Positions 30,325 through 41,676 are shown, counted from the stretch's first letter. The stretch is 64,000 bases of DNA from Sphingomonas soli NBRC 100801 (GCF_001591025.1 NZ_BCTZ01000003.1:248001-312000); one strand, 5' to 3'. Made by a program: numbers and translations. The notes: generated by a model not told the origin, from the sequence alone.

Positions 30325-31260
30325 CTAATATCCTGCGGCGAGATCGACCTCATTCTTGAGCGGGCGGCCCTCCAGGAAGGCGTGCAGGTTCTCGACGAAC
30401 AAGGCCGCGCCGCGCAGGAACATGCGGGTCTGGCTGCGGCCGGACAGATGCATGGAGTGGATGATGTTGGGCGTGGTCCACAAGGGGTGCTCGGGCGGCA
30501 GCGGCTCGGGCGTGACGGTGTCGAGAAAGGCCCCGGCGATGCGGCGCCTGGCACAGGCGAGCATCAGCGCATCCTGATCGATCAGCTCGCCGCGGCCGAC
30601 ATTGATGATCCAGGCGGAGGGCTTCATCGCCTGAAGCTCGGCCTCGCCGATCATCGCCTTGCTCTGATCGGTGGCGGGGGCGGCGAGGAACACCCAGTCG
30701 AACTCGCCCAACCGCGCCCGCCACGCATCCGGGCCGATCGTGCCTTCCGCGCCCGAGCGGGTGACGCCGGTGACGGCGACGCCGAAGCCCGCCAGCCGCT
30801 CGCCGATCAGCCTGCCGATCGTGCCATATCCGATGATCAGCGCGCTGGTTTCGAACAATTCGAGCTTGCCGGGCGCGTCCATCGGCCATTCACGGGCGTC
30901 GGCGGCGCGGAGCACCTGATCGTAGCGCTTGGCGGCGACGAGCGCGCCCATCACGGCATATTCCGCCACCGTATGCGCGTTGACGCCCGAGCCGTTGGTG
31001 ACGCGGGTGCCGCGCGCCCTGAGCGCATCGGTGTCGAGCGCGTCGAGCCCGGCATAGATGGTCGAGAGCCATTTGAGCTTGCGGGCCGCCGCGACGTTGC
31101 GCGCCCATTGCGCGGGCGCATTGTGATCGAGCCAGCCGATATCGGCCTCCGCGGCCATCGCTTCCGCCTCTTCGGCGCTGGTGAACCAATGGACATCGAG
31201 ACCGGCGGGAAGCTGCGGTTCGACGAGCGGACGGGCGAGGGCGGGAAGGACTGCTTTCAT
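30325..31260 (-). CDS. D-2-hydroxyacid dehydrogenase family protein
   Basis: A 311-residue NAD(P)-dependent oxidoreductase. The NAD-binding motif is ALIIGYGTIGRLIGERLAGF. Catalytic elements are Arg in INVGRGELIDQDAL, Glu in LDTVTPEPLPPEHPLW, and a His in IIHSMHLSGRS near residue 280. The substrate cannot be deduced; the shortened C-terminal catalytic loop resembles the GhrA/phosphoglycerate-dehydrogenase-like subgroup. It sits 8 bp upstream of the secreted-protein gene. Confidence 0.88.
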   Translation of the reverse strand: MKAVLPALARPLVEPQLPAGLDVHWFTSAEEAEAMAAEADIGWLDHNAPAQWARNVAAARKLKWLSTIYAGLDALDTDALRARGTRVTNGSGVNAHTVAEYAVMGALVAAKRYDQVLRAADAREWPMDAPGKLELFETSALIIGYGTIGRLIGERLAGFGVAVTGVTRSGAEGTIGPDAWRARLGEFDWVFLAAPATDQSKAMIGEAELQAMKPSAWIINVGRGELIDQDALMLACARRRIAGAFLDTVTPEPLPPEHPLWTTPNIIHSMHLSGRSQTRMFLRGAALFVENLHAFLEGRPLKNEVDLAAGY

Positions 31261-31374
31261 GGCGCGAGGTTAGGAGCCGACCGGCGGCGGATCAATCGCG
31301 GCGGATGACATTGCGCAGGCTTGAAGGTGTACTCTAAGCTCCCCTGGATTCGATCTGCTTCGGGATGGAGTAGC

Positions 31375-31804
31375 GTGCGTTTATATGGGGTGGTGCTGCT
31401 TGGAGCTGTGGACGGTTCGATCTGAAGCCGATGGTGCTGCAGGCGAATTCCATGCCGCTGGTCGAAAAGCGGCGCGCGGAGCATGACCGCTTTGTAGCCT
31501 GCCTCAAAAATTACCGGTCCAAAACGCCATGGACCTATGACGAGGGCAGCGATTTCTACGCCGCAGTTGGCCATGTGAAGTTCTTCAGCGCGTATCGTTG
31601 CTCGATCAAGCCGGGAACGGGCTGCATCAAGGATCAGGACTGGCAGCGTTTTCAGCAGGTGGTGGGCAATGGCGACGCGCCCTTGCAGCCGATAGACAGT
31701 ACGGCCTGGAGACGAGTGCTGCGATGGTCCTGGAAAAGGCCGCCAACCGCTGGCGCATCGAGCTAAACGAACAGCTCAAGAACTGGAAAGCGACCAACGG
31801 CTGA
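31375..31804 (+). pseudogene. Frameshifted small secreted-protein gene
   Basis: Three consecutive reading-frame fragments look like one gene. GTG 31375 with GGATGGAG upstream gives a short hydrophobic start (MRLYGVVLLGAVDG). A second frame carries MPLVEKRRAEHDRFVACLKN through WQRFQQVVGNGDAPL. After about 31700 a third frame carries AAMVLEKAANRWRIELNEQL to the stop at 31804. Two frameshifts, or sequencing errors, would explain this. Family unknown. Confidence 0.45.
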
Positions 31805-31820
31805 GGCGCGGACCGAGCCG

Positions 31821-32606
31821 TTATTGCGGCTCGGGGCGCGGGCGATCCTTGCCCTGCCATTCGGCCGGGCGGTCGGTACGTACGCGATCGCGGTCACGGG
31901 TAGGGCCGCGCGGGGTGGCCGTGGCGCTGGGGCTGGGGGTTGGCGTGGGCGTTGCCTCCGGACGGTCGCGGCCAGGGCGATCGCGGCCGGGGGTGTTGCG
32001 GTCCCGATCGGGGCGTGTCGCGCTTTCGCGGGCGCGCTCCGCCCGTTCGCGTTGCTCGCGTGCCTCGCGCGCCGCTTCGTTGGCTTCGCGGGTGCGATCG
32101 GCATCCGGCGTCCTGCCACGGCCGTCACGATCAAATTCGCGGACCGGCTTGTCGCCCTGATAGGCGAAGGAGCGGCCTTCGCGCTGGACGAAGAAGGGCC
32201 GGGTCTCGCCGCCACGGAAATAGGCGACGTTATCGCCATCATCATCTGCGGTGCGCAGGATCCTGCCGTCGCGCATCCATGCCCAGCCATCGCCGTGGCG
32301 GATGCGCTTGATGTTACGACCGCCGCGGATTTCCTCCTCGATCTTCGCTGCGTCGGTGAGCGGTGCCTTTTCGGCGGCGGGCGCGCTGGCGGCAGGCTTG
32401 GGAACAGCGGGAACCACGACCGCAGGGGCACCGGCGACGTCCTCGACCACGGCGACTTCATCGTCATCGTCGTCGGAGAAATTGTCGAGCGCGACGGCAT
32501 CGGCGACGTTCACCGAGGCATTGTCGGTGGTTTGGGGAGTGCCGTTGCACGCGCCGAGCGCGAGCATCACTGTGAGCGAGACGAGGGGCAGGGTCTTCAT
32601 GGGCAT
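31821..32606 (-). CDS. Putative lipoprotein, Arg/Asp/Pro-rich C-terminus
   Basis: A 261-residue protein. The signal peptide ends in a lipobox (LALGAC, Cys near residue 19). An acidic stretch (NFSDDDDDEV) and Ala/Pro linker precede a compact region (GGRNIKRIRHGDGWAWMRDG, YFRGGETRPFFVQREGRSFA), then a highly charged low-complexity tail of RDR and PTPTPSPS type. Function unknown. Start at 32606, or ATG at 32600. Confidence 0.75.
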   Translation of the reverse strand: MPMKTLPLVSLTVMLALGACNGTPQTTDNASVNVADAVALDNFSDDDDDEVAVVEDVAGAPAVVVPAVPKPAASAPAAEKAPLTDAAKIEEEIRGGRNIKRIRHGDGWAWMRDGRILRTADDDGDNVAYFRGGETRPFFVQREGRSFAYQGDKPVREFDRDGRGRTPDADRTREANEAAREAREQRERAERARESATRPDRDRNTPGRDRPGRDRPEATPTPTPSPSATATPRGPTRDRDRVRTDRPAEWQGKDRPRPEPQ

Positions 32607-32722
32607 GCTCTCCGAATGGTGATCGGAGTATGTAATGCACGAGTGTCTGGATTTTATCCGGCGCGTTCCGCGGCGGAGGAATGAGACTGGTGGCGGGAAC
32701 GGGGTGCGGTTTCCTCATTCCA

Positions 32723-32967
32723 CGTCATCCCGGACCTGTTCCGGGATCCACCTCTCGGCAAACGTGGAGCAGGCGGCTCGAGCGGCGCGCGGGGTGCCTG
32801 GTGGACCCCGGCACGGGGGCCGGGGTGACGGGTAGAGGGAGGCGTTGTATCTCCTCCTTCGTCATCCCGGACCTGTTCCGCGATCCACCGCTCGGCAAGC
32901 GTGGCGCAGGCGGATCGAGCGGCGCGCAAGGTGCCTGGTGGACCCCGGCACGGGGGCCGGGGTGACG
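32723..32967. repeat. Two 108-bp palindromic repeat units in tandem
   Basis: Units at 32723-32830 and 32860-32967 each begin CGTCATCCCGGACCTGTTCC and end CCGGGGTGACGG, with an inner segment GGTGGACCCCGGCACGGGGG. They differ at a handful of positions. A relative lies at 34585-34747. The 387-bp gap before cysS holds nothing else. Confidence 0.85.
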
Positions 32968-32993
32968 GTGTGGGGTTGGGGTGCGCGCTGGGG

Positions 32994-34433
32994 CTAGAGC
33001 GCGGGTTTCCAGTCCCAGCCCAGCGGATCGCCGTCCATTACCTCGACACCGGCCAGCGCGAGTTCGTCGCGGATGGCGTCGGAGCGGGCGAAATCCTTGT
33101 TGGCGCGGGCTTCCTTGCGCTCGGTCAGGCGGGCTTCGATTTCCTCGGCGGTGATGCTCGCATTTGCGGGGCGCACGCGCAGATCGCCACGGCCGATCGT
33201 CAGCAGGTTGAGCCCCAGCACCTCGTCGAAGCGGGCGAGCGCGGCCAGGCGGTCCTCGACCGAAGTGCGCTTGTCGGCGAGCAGTTCGTCGAGGATCGGC
33301 AGCGCCTTGGGCGTGTTGAGATCGTCGGACACGGCTTCGTCGAGGCGATCGAGCCAGGTCTGCGGGGCGCTGCCTTCGCCGTTCGCGCGCGCCTTGAGGT
33401 TGGCGACGGTCATGACGAGGCGCTTGAGGCGGGTGAGCGCGGCGGCGAGGTTCTCGGCTGAGAATTCGAGTTCGCTGCGATAATGCGCCTGGATGCACAG
33501 CAGGCGATAGGCGAGCGGGTGCACACCCGCGTCGATCAGCGACTGGAGCGTGGTGAAACCGCCCTTGGACTTCGACATCTTGCCGCCGCGATCGACCAGG
33601 AAGTTGTTGTGCATCCAGAAATGCGCGCCGCTGTCCGAGCAGCCGCAGAATGCCTGGTTCTGCGCGATTTCGTTGGGATGGTGGATCTCGCGGTGATCGA
33701 TGCCGCCGGTGTGGATGTCGAACGGCGCGCCGAGATATTTGATGCTCATCACCGAGCATTCGAGATGCCAGCCCGGTGCACCCATGCCCCAGGGCGAATC
33801 CCATTCCATCTGGCGCTGCTCACCGGGGGGCGATTTGCGCCAGATCGCGAAATCCTGCGGATGGCGCTTGCCGGCGACGGGATCGATGCGGCCCTCGCGA
33901 ACATCGTCCTGCGCGCCGGCGAGGCGGCCATAATCGGCGACCGTGCTGGTATCGAAATAGAGGCCGCTATCGAGCTCGTAGCAATGTTCGGGCGCGATCT
34001 TCTTCGCGAAGTCGATCATCTCCTCGATATGATCGGTCGCGACCGACCAGCGCGTGGGCTGGCGGATGTTGAGATCGGCGATGTTCTGCTTGAACGCGGC
34101 GGTATAATGCGCGGCGATATCCCAGATGCTCTTGGCCTGCGCCTTGGCAGCGGCCTCCATCTTGTCGTCGCCGGCATCGGCGTCGCTGGTGAGATGGCCG
34201 ACATCGGTGATGTTGATGACATGGGTGAGGGCGCCCCAGCCGTTTTCTTTGGCCTTCCAGGTGAGGACGCGGCTCAGCGTGTCGGTGAAGACATAGGCGC
34301 GCAGATTGCCGAGATGGGCGTAGTTATAGACCGTCGGCCCGCACGAATAGACGCGGACGCCTCTGGCGGGATCGAGCGGCGCGAAAGCCTCGAGGCTGCG
34401 GGAAAGCGAATTGTAGAGCGTCAGCGCGGTCAT
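32994..34433 (-). CDS. cysS: Cysteinyl-tRNA synthetase
   Basis: A class Ia synthetase of 479 residues. It has [20 protein letters not shown] with the zinc-ligand Cys and the HIGH-type [18 protein letters not shown] and [16 protein letters not shown] for zinc and cysteine binding, and the KMSKS loop (GGKMSKSKG). The C-terminal helical domain includes [23 protein letters not shown] at 34433 gives the normal N-terminus. tRNA-Cys lies nearby at 35996. Confidence 0.97.
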   Translation of the reverse strand: MTALTLYNSLSRSLEAFAPLDPARGVRVYSCGPTVYNYAHLGNLRAYVFTDTLSRVLTWKAKENGWGALTHVINITDVGHLTSDADAGDDKMEAAAKAQAKSIWDIAAHYTAAFKQNIADLNIRQPTRWSVATDHIEEMIDFAKKIAPEHCYELDSGLYFDTSTVADYGRLAGAQDDVREGRIDPVAGKRHPQDFAIWRKSPPGEQRQMEWDSPWGMGAPGWHLECSVMSIKYLGAPFDIHTGGIDHREIHHPNEIAQNQAFCGCSDSGAHFWMHNNFLVDRGGKMSKSKGGFTTLQSLIDAGVHPLAYRLLCIQAHYRSELEFSAENLAAALTRLKRLVMTVANLKARANGEGSAPQTWLDRLDEAVSDDLNTPKALPILDELLADKRTSVEDRLAALARFDEVLGLNLLTIGRGDLRVRPANASITAEEIEARLTERKEARANKDFARSDAIRDELALAGVEVMDGDPLGWDWKPAL

Positions 34434-34508
34434 GCGCGCGCAATAGCGGCTGTGCGCGGCGGTGCAAATGCGATGCTTTGGGAGCGGGGGCGGGCGGTGT
34501 GCTTGGGG

Positions 34509-34747
34509 CGCCCCCTCCACCACGCCCTTCGGGCGCGGTCCCCCTCCCCAGTTGGGGGAGGAATGGGTTTCGCACACCCCCGATCGTCATCCCGGCCTTG
34601 TGCCGGGATCCACCGGGTTTCGCGTGGAAGTCTTGCGGTTCTTAGCACCGCTTTCGCGGGGATGACGGGCTGCGGGCGTGGCTTCCGATCAACGCGACAG
34701 CTTTTCCTGTGTGGCGCGGTGGACCCCGGCACAAGGCCGGGGTGACG
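34509..34747. repeat. Intergenic repeats upstream of cysS
   Basis: 34509-34562 holds a GC-rich dyad (CCACGCCCTTCGGGCGCGGT flanked by CCCCCTCC and GGGGGAGG). 34585-34747 is a composite palindromic unit of the 32723 family, with a CGGGGATGACG hairpin in the middle. Together they fill most of the 376-bp gap between cysS and the next gene. Confidence 0.8.
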
Positions 34748-34809
34748 AATTGGAGGAGTTGGCGCTCCGCGTTGTTTGGGCGGCGGAGTGAGTCCCGCGC
34801 GCTCCGGGG

Positions 34810-35073
34810 CTATTCTTTCAAAGCGACCTGGATCATGGCGCTCCAGATTTCGGCGGGGCTGCTGCCTGCGCCCTGGCCGGCATGCACCATCGCGGGGGTT
34901 GGCTCGCGGAGGGTGCGGAGGACGGCGCGGGCGCGGTCGATCTCTTCGCTCCATACGGCATCGACCATGCCGCTGGCGCTGCTATCCTCACCCTGAGCGT
35001 TGGCGCTCAGGGCTTCGGCTGCGATCACGCGGGCGACGCGCTCGACGGGCGAAGTTACGGACAGGTCGGTCAT
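34810..35073 (-). CDS. Small hypothetical helical protein
   Basis: An 87-residue protein, ATG overlapping the previous stop (ATGA). Mostly helical: VERVARVIAAEALSANAQGE, WSEEIDRARAVLRTLREPTP. The second part (EPTPAMVHAGQ...EIWSAMI) is typical of small proteins common in sphingomonads and their phages. Function unknown. Confidence 0.75.
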   Translation of the reverse strand: MTDLSVTSPVERVARVIAAEALSANAQGEDSSASGMVDAVWSEEIDRARAVLRTLREPTPAMVHAGQGAGSSPAEIWSAMIQVALKE

Positions 35074-35291
35074 GCGGCGAGGGGCACGCTGCAGGGGCGG
35101 TTGCGCAGCGCGCTGATCCCGGAGACGCCACCGGCGATCAGGGGCAGGGCGGTGGCGCAGAATGCGCATTCGGCGGTCATGCGCCCGAGCATCCACTGCG
35201 AATTTCCGCAGCCGGGACAATGGTTGGTTTCGTTCGGACGATAGGCGACTCGATAGCCGGAATGGGCTTGGCGGATTCCGAAATCGTACAT
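35070..35291 (-). CDS. Small zinc-ribbon protein
   Basis: A 73-residue protein. NHCPGCGNSQW and MTAECAFCATALPL supply two C-x-x-C knuckles for one zinc. The N-terminus YDFGIRQAHSGYRVAYRPNE resembles other short sphingomonad proteins of unknown role. Translationally coupled to the following small gene. Confidence 0.8.
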   Translation of the reverse strand: MYDFGIRQAHSGYRVAYRPNETNHCPGCGNSQWMLGRMTAECAFCATALPLIAGGVSGISALRNRPCSVPLAA

Positions 35292-35528
35292 GGGCCGTCT
35301 CCCTTACCAATCGTGGAATCAACGGGCGGGAATCGTGGTTTGTTCCGCAGACGGGTCGTAACGGGATCGGCCAAGCGTGGTTTCCGGGCGGCGAGTGGCG
35401 CGGATGCAACAGCGGACGGGCGTTAGGTGAACGTTGGCTAACAGCATCGTTCAGGATCGTTGCACCTCCGCAACCCTAGAAGCGGTCCAACGGGCACGCC
35501 CAACGGTAGGCCCCGGAGGAGAATGACG
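35292..35528. other. Intergenic region without a gene
   Basis: The 237 bases between two divergent genes contain GGAGGA (35515-35520) as the ribosome binding site for the glycine-zipper gene and presumably both promoters. I see no RNA gene or strong repeat. Confidence 0.5.
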
Positions 35529-35927
35529 ATGAAGAAGCTTTTCGCAGCCGCACTGACCGCCAGCGTCGCCCTCGCGGGGTTTTCGGCTACTCCCGCCGCC
35601 GCGCAGGACCGCTATGGCTATTCGCAATATGACAGCCGCGGCTATCAGCGCGATTATCGCCGCTACGACAATTATGACCGCCGCTATGACGATCGCGGCT
35701 ATCGCAACCATCGCCGGGCCCCGCAGCGTTGCGGCAGCGGCACCACCGGCGCGATCGTCGGCGGCGTGCTGGGCGCGCTGCTCGGCGGCGAGATCGGCCG
35801 TGGCAGCGGCTATTACGACCAGCGCAGCGGCACCGGCACGATCGTCGGCGCGGGCGCAGGTGCGCTGCTGGGCCGGGAGATCGATCGCGGCAATTGCAAC
35901 AACAGCCGCCGCGGCTATCGCCGCTAA
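35529..35927 (+). CDS. Glycine-zipper outer-membrane-type protein
   Basis: A 132-residue protein with signal peptide (KKLFAAALTASVALAGFSAT ... AAAQ), then a Tyr/Arg/Asp-rich stretch (RGYQRDYRRYDNYDRRYDDR) and a glycine-zipper 2TM region (GTTGAIVGGVLGALLGGEIG, GTIVGAGAGALLGREIDRG). This layout matches the 17-kDa surface antigen/SlyB-like group. The second ATG (35529) is preferred because GGAGGA lies eight bases upstream; the first (35523) is too close. Confidence 0.85.
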   Translation: MKKLFAAALTASVALAGFSATPAAAQDRYGYSQYDSRGYQRDYRRYDNYDRRYDDRGYRNHRRAPQRCGSGTTGAIVGGVLGALLGGEIGRGSGYYDQRSGTGTIVGAGAGALLGREIDRGNCNNSRRGYRR

Positions 35928-35945
35928 GGCGCTGGGGCCGAATCG

Positions 35946-35980
35946 AAAAGCGCCCGCGGATTGCTCCGCGGGCGCTTTTT
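35946..35980 (+). terminator. Strong rho-independent terminator
   Basis: Perfect 15-bp stem AAAAGCGCCCGCGGA / TCCGCGGGCGCTTTT with TTGC loop, ending in five T. The A-rich 5' arm makes it bidirectional, able to stop the glycine-zipper gene and tRNA-Cys transcripts. Confidence 0.93.
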
Positions 35981-35995
35981 CGTGTCCGGCATGGA

Positions 35996-36069
35996 TGGAG
36001 GCCCGACCGGGAATCGAACCCGGGTGCAAGGATTTGCAGTCCTCTGCGTCACCACTCCGCCATCGGGCC
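35996..36069 (-). tRNA. tRNA-Cys (anticodon GCA)
   Basis: Read on the minus strand: acceptor GGCCCGA pairs with TCGGGCC, anticodon loop CTGCAAA gives GCA, T-arm CCCGGGTTCGATTCCCGG is canonical, discriminator base is T and CCA is encoded (35998-35996). The full cloverleaf is 74 nt including CCA. Confidence 0.97.
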
Positions 36070-36238
36070 ATCCGGGCAGGCGGCGGGGAATGCGCAGGGC
36101 ACTTGCCCGCTGTCAACATTGCACTGCAAAAATTGCGGCTTACTTTGCTTGGCGAGATGGTTCGGAGGCGATACAAGCGCCGAAACCAACAAGTGTATTG
36201 CATGGCTAACACGGCTGTGCGACAACAGCGGAGTTATG

Positions 36239-36916
36239 ATGACCCCCTCGGTTGAATCCGCGCCCGTCGAAGCTGATCGCGAGGCGATGCGCCATGCCAT
36301 GGTGGCAAGCCAGCTGCGGACGAACGCAGTCAGCGACGCGCGCGTCGTTGAGGTGATGGCGCGTACGCCGCGTGAAGCGTTCCTGCCGCCCGAGCACCGC
36401 GCGATCGCCTATCGCGATACGCTGCTTCCGTTGGGCAATGGCCGCAAGCACAACAGCCCGCTGGCGACCGCGCGGCTGCTGACCGAGGCGCAGGTGCGCG
36501 CTGAAGACCATGTTCTCCTGATCGGCGCGGCGGGCGGCTATGCTGCGGCGCTGCTTTCGGGGCTGGCGGCTTCCGTGGTCGCGCTGGAGGAGGATGATTC
36601 GCTCATCGCCGTGGCGCGCGGAGCGCTGGCGGGTTTCGCCAATGTCGAGTTGGTCAGCGGCCCGCTGAACCAGGGTTGGGCGGCGAAGGCTCCCTATGAC
36701 CTGATCGTAATCGACGGCGCGGTGGAACAGCTTCCCGAAGAACTGGTTTCGCAGATCAAGCCCGGCGGCCGCGCAGTCTCCGGCATGGTCGATCGGGGCG
36801 TGACCCGGCTTGCCATTGGCCATCGCACGCCGGGCGGCTTTGGCATGGTGGATTTTCTGGACATCGAGTGCGCCATTCTTCCCGGTTTCGTACGCCTACG
36901 GACCTTTCAATTCTGA
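36239..36916 (+). CDS. pcm: Protein-L-isoaspartate O-methyltransferase family protein
   Basis: A 225-residue SAM-dependent methyltransferase. MVASQLRTNAVSDARVVEVM and TPREAFLPPEHRAIAY match the Pcm N-terminus; the SAM motif is VLLIGAAGGYAAALLSGLAA; the later motif is YDLIVIDGAVEQLPEELVSQ. Pcm repairs isoaspartyl residues, though this alphaproteobacterial subgroup, found directly before tolC, has less certain substrates. ATG 36239 with GGAG five bases upstream is chosen over the adjacent ATG 36236. Confidence 0.88.
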   Translation: MTPSVESAPVEADREAMRHAMVASQLRTNAVSDARVVEVMARTPREAFLPPEHRAIAYRDTLLPLGNGRKHNSPLATARLLTEAQVRAEDHVLLIGAAGGYAAALLSGLAASVVALEEDDSLIAVARGALAGFANVELVSGPLNQGWAAKAPYDLIVIDGAVEQLPEELVSQIKPGGRAVSGMVDRGVTRLAIGHRTPGGFGMVDFLDIECAILPGFVRLRTFQF

Positions 36917-36934
36917 TTTAAGAAGACAAAGAAG

Positions 36935-38506
36935 ATGCGATTTTCCACTCTGCTTATAGGCGCGAGCCTGACCGCGATCGCCGCGCCCGCTGCCGCGCAG
37001 ACCGTGACGACGCGCGCAGGCACCGAGAAGACCGTAACGGTGACGACGTCAGCGCCGGCCCCGCAGCCGACGACGACGCTGCGCGACGCGCTGGTCGCCA
37101 CGTACAACACCAATCCGGATCTGCAGGGCGAGCGCGCCACGCTGCGCGCCAATGACGAGAATGTGCCGATCGCGCGTTCGCAGGGGCTGCCCGGCGTCAG
37201 TTCGTCCGCAGGATTCAGCAACGGCATCTATGACACCGATTCGAACCCGCTGGCGCCGTCGCGCCGCGGCACGCTGGGTCTGGATGTGTCGGTGCCGCTC
37301 TATAGCGGCGGATCGGTGCGCAATTCGGTGCGCGCGGCGGAAACCCGGGTCGAGGCGGGGCGCGCCAATCTGCGCGGCGCCGAAGCCGAGATCTTCACGC
37401 AGGCGGTGACCGCCTATGTGGACGTGCTGCGCGACGAATCGATCGTGCGCCTGAACCAGCTCAACGTGCGCGCGCTGACGGTGAACCTGCAGGCGACGCG
37501 CGACCGCTTCGAAGTGGGCGACCTGACCCGCACCGACGTGGCGCAGTCCGAAGCGCGGCTGGCGCTGGCCGAGAGCCAGCTCCGCCAGGCCGAGGCGCGG
37601 CTGATCGGCAGCCGCGAGAATTATATCCGCGTGATCGGCATGCCCCCCGGCGTGCTCGCGCAGCCGCCGGCGCTGCCCAACCTGCCCGACGACGTGACCG
37701 TGGCCGAGGATACGGCGCTGGCCAACAATCCGAACCTGGAAGCCGCGCAGAAGAACCGCGACGCGACCAAGTTCGACATCGACGTCGCCAAGGCCGGGCG
37801 CCTGCCCAAGGTAAGCCTGGGCGTGGGCGGCGACTATTATAATTATCTGGGTTCGGTGCCGAATCAGGCGGCGCTACCCGCGGGCTCGCGGACGCCGGCT
37901 GACGGCTTTTCGACCACGCTCGGCGCGAACCTGACGCTGCCGCTGTTCCAGGGCGGCCGTCCGGCTGCGCAGGTTCGCCAGGCGCAGGCCCGGCGCGCGG
38001 CCGCGATCGAAGGCGTGACCTTCGCCGAACGCGGCGTGATCGCGCAGGCCCGCTCGGCCTTCGCCACCTATAAATCGGCGCTGCGCGTCATCGAATCGTC
38101 GCGCGTCGCGGTCGAGGCCAACCGGCTTTCGCTGGAAGGCGTTCGCGCCGAGAACAGCGTGGGCACGCGCACGATCCTCGACATCCTCAATGCCGAGCAG
38201 GAGTTGCTCAACGCGCAGGTCAATTATGTGACCGCCGAGCGCGACGCCTATGTCGCGGGCTTCACCCTGCTTGCAGTGATGGGCCGCGCCGAGGCGGAGG
38301 ATCTGGGGCTGGAAGGCGGGCCGCTCTACGATCCGGTCGCGAATTACAAGCGCGTGCGCGGCAAGAGCTGGGACTGGAGCGATGACAAGGACCCCCAGGC
38401 GGTGGGCACCAGCACGCGCGGAACCCCGACCCAGAGCCCGGCCGTGACCGCTCCGCTGGACCCGCTGTTGCAGCGCCCGGTTGACACGACCGGTACAAAT
38501 CCCTGA
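36935..38506 (+). CDS. tolC: TolC-family outer membrane efflux protein
   Basis: A 523-residue protein with signal peptide (MRFSTLLIGASLTAIAAPAAAQ). Two repeats of the outer-membrane-factor fold are visible: TTTLRDALVATYNTNPDLQG ... VTAYVDVLRDESIVRLNQLN and DVAKAGRLPKVSLGVGGDYY ... RTILDILNAEQELLNAQVNY. TolC trimers form the exit duct for type I secretion and RND efflux. It starts 18 bp after pcm. The C-terminal 70 residues are Pro/Thr-rich and probably periplasmic. Confidence 0.94.
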   Translation: MRFSTLLIGASLTAIAAPAAAQTVTTRAGTEKTVTVTTSAPAPQPTTTLRDALVATYNTNPDLQGERATLRANDENVPIARSQGLPGVSSSAGFSNGIYDTDSNPLAPSRRGTLGLDVSVPLYSGGSVRNSVRAAETRVEAGRANLRGAEAEIFTQAVTAYVDVLRDESIVRLNQLNVRALTVNLQATRDRFEVGDLTRTDVAQSEARLALAESQLRQAEARLIGSRENYIRVIGMPPGVLAQPPALPNLPDDVTVAEDTALANNPNLEAAQKNRDATKFDIDVAKAGRLPKVSLGVGGDYYNYLGSVPNQAALPAGSRTPADGFSTTLGANLTLPLFQGGRPAAQVRQAQARRAAAIEGVTFAERGVIAQARSAFATYKSALRVIESSRVAVEANRLSLEGVRAENSVGTRTILDILNAEQELLNAQVNYVTAERDAYVAGFTLLAVMGRAEAEDLGLEGGPLYDPVANYKRVRGKSWDWSDDKDPQAVGTSTRGTPTQSPAVTAPLDPLLQRPVDTTGTNP

Positions 38507-38542
38507 TTGAGCGCTCCGGGGCTATTTGGGAGTAGGCACCGG

Positions 38543-39019
38543 ATGGGGGATATCAGCACCGAGCCGTCGATGGAGGAGATCCTCTCGTCCATCAAACGCA
38601 TCATCGCCGAAGAGGGCGATGCGGCGGTGGCTACGCGTACCCGCAGAGGGCGCGGCACCGGCGCACCCGCGCCGCGCGCCGACGTGGACGAAGTGCTCGA
38701 ACTCAGCGATCCGGTTGCCGAAGAACTCCCTGTAATACCGCAGGAAAAGCCGATGCCAATGGGTTCGCCGACGCCGCCGGAGCCCGTGCGGGCTGCGGAG
38801 CCGATCCTTTCGGACCGCACCGCCGAAGCGACGCGCGTGCCGCTCGAGGCGCTGTCGCGGATGGTCGTGAAGCCCGACGTTCCGGGATCGGATACGCTGG
38901 AGGGCATGGTTCGCGAGATGCTCAAGCCGATGCTGAGCGAATGGCTGGACGCGAATCTGCCGCGCGTTGTCGAATCGATGGTCGCGAAGGAAATTTCGCG
39001 GATTACCGGGCGGGACTGA
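38543..39019 (+). CDS. popZ: PopZ/DUF2497 polar organising protein
   Basis: A 158-residue protein. The N-terminal helix EPSMEEILSSIKRIIAEEGD and C-terminal helices LEGMVREMLKPMLSEWLDAN ... VVESMVAKEISRI are the two conserved PopZ blocks. The Pro/Glu-rich middle matches the disordered PopZ linker. In Caulobacter PopZ forms polar assemblies anchoring ParB-parS. An in-frame TTG at 38507 is possible but ATG 38543 with GGGAG upstream is better. Confidence 0.88.
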   Translation: MGDISTEPSMEEILSSIKRIIAEEGDAAVATRTRRGRGTGAPAPRADVDEVLELSDPVAEELPVIPQEKPMPMGSPTPPEPVRAAEPILSDRTAEATRVPLEALSRMVVKPDVPGSDTLEGMVREMLKPMLSEWLDANLPRVVESMVAKEISRITGRD

Positions 39020-39027
39020 TCACAGTC

Positions 39028-39108
39028 CGGCATCCCAGCGAAAGCTGGGATCTCGTGAAGCAAGAACGCCCCAGCGGCTTGAGACCCCAGCTTTCGCTGG
39101 GGTGACGG
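39028..39108. repeat. Palindromic repeat pair
   Basis: CGGCATCCCAGC-GAAA-GCTGGGAT at the left and CCCCAGCTTTCGCTGGGGTGACGG at the right, same element class as 9707-9783. It lies between the PopZ-like and peptidase genes. Confidence 0.8.
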
Positions 39109-39163
39109 TTGGTGGCCGCTGGTGGATTGTAACTCCTGCAACCATCTGCTTTAGCTGCGGGTC

Positions 39164-41191
<2,028 letters not shown>

Positions 41192-41204
41192 GCGTCGCGC
41201 GGGC

Positions 41205-41640
41205 GTCCTCGCGGCATGAGATCCCAGCTTTCGCTGGGATGACGGCGGGGTGAGGGGAGCGAAATGCTTCGTCGCCCCGGCGGAAGCTGGGGCCTCGCGC
41301 CGCAAGTGCGTCCTCGTGGCTTGAGATCCCAGCTTTCGCTGGGATGACGGATGGGGGAGGCGAAATGCTTCGTCGCCCCAGCGGAAGCTGGGGCCTCGCG
41401 CCGCAAGCGGGTCCTCGTGGCTTGAGATCCCAGCTTTCGCTGGGATGACGGGTGGGGAGGGCGAAGTGCTTCGTCGCCCCAGCGGAAGCTGGGGCCTCGC
41501 GCCGCACGTGCGTCCTTGTGGCTTGAGATCCCAGCTTTCGCTGGGATGACGGGTGGGGGAGCGAAACGCTTCGGCGCCCCAGCGGAAGCGGGTCCCCACG
41601 GGCTGAGATACCAGCTTTCGCTGGGATGGCGGTGGGTGGC
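41205..41640. repeat. Tandem array of about 4.5 palindromic repeat units
   Basis: ATCCCAGC-TTTC-GCTGGGAT cores start at 41221, 41326, 41427, 41528 and (one change) 41608, so spacing is 105, 101, 101 and 80 bp. Between cores lies a second palindrome, GCCCCAGCGGAAGCTGGGGC or close. The element fills the 485-bp gap before valS; no gene is present. Confidence 0.92.
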
Positions 41641-41676
41641 TTGTGCATGTCGTGCACACCTCGCTAAAGCCGCCGC

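Noticed and set aside
41205..41640. CRISPR array before valS
   Set aside because: Spacing of about 101 bp, with the inter-core sequence itself repeated; no cas genes nearby.
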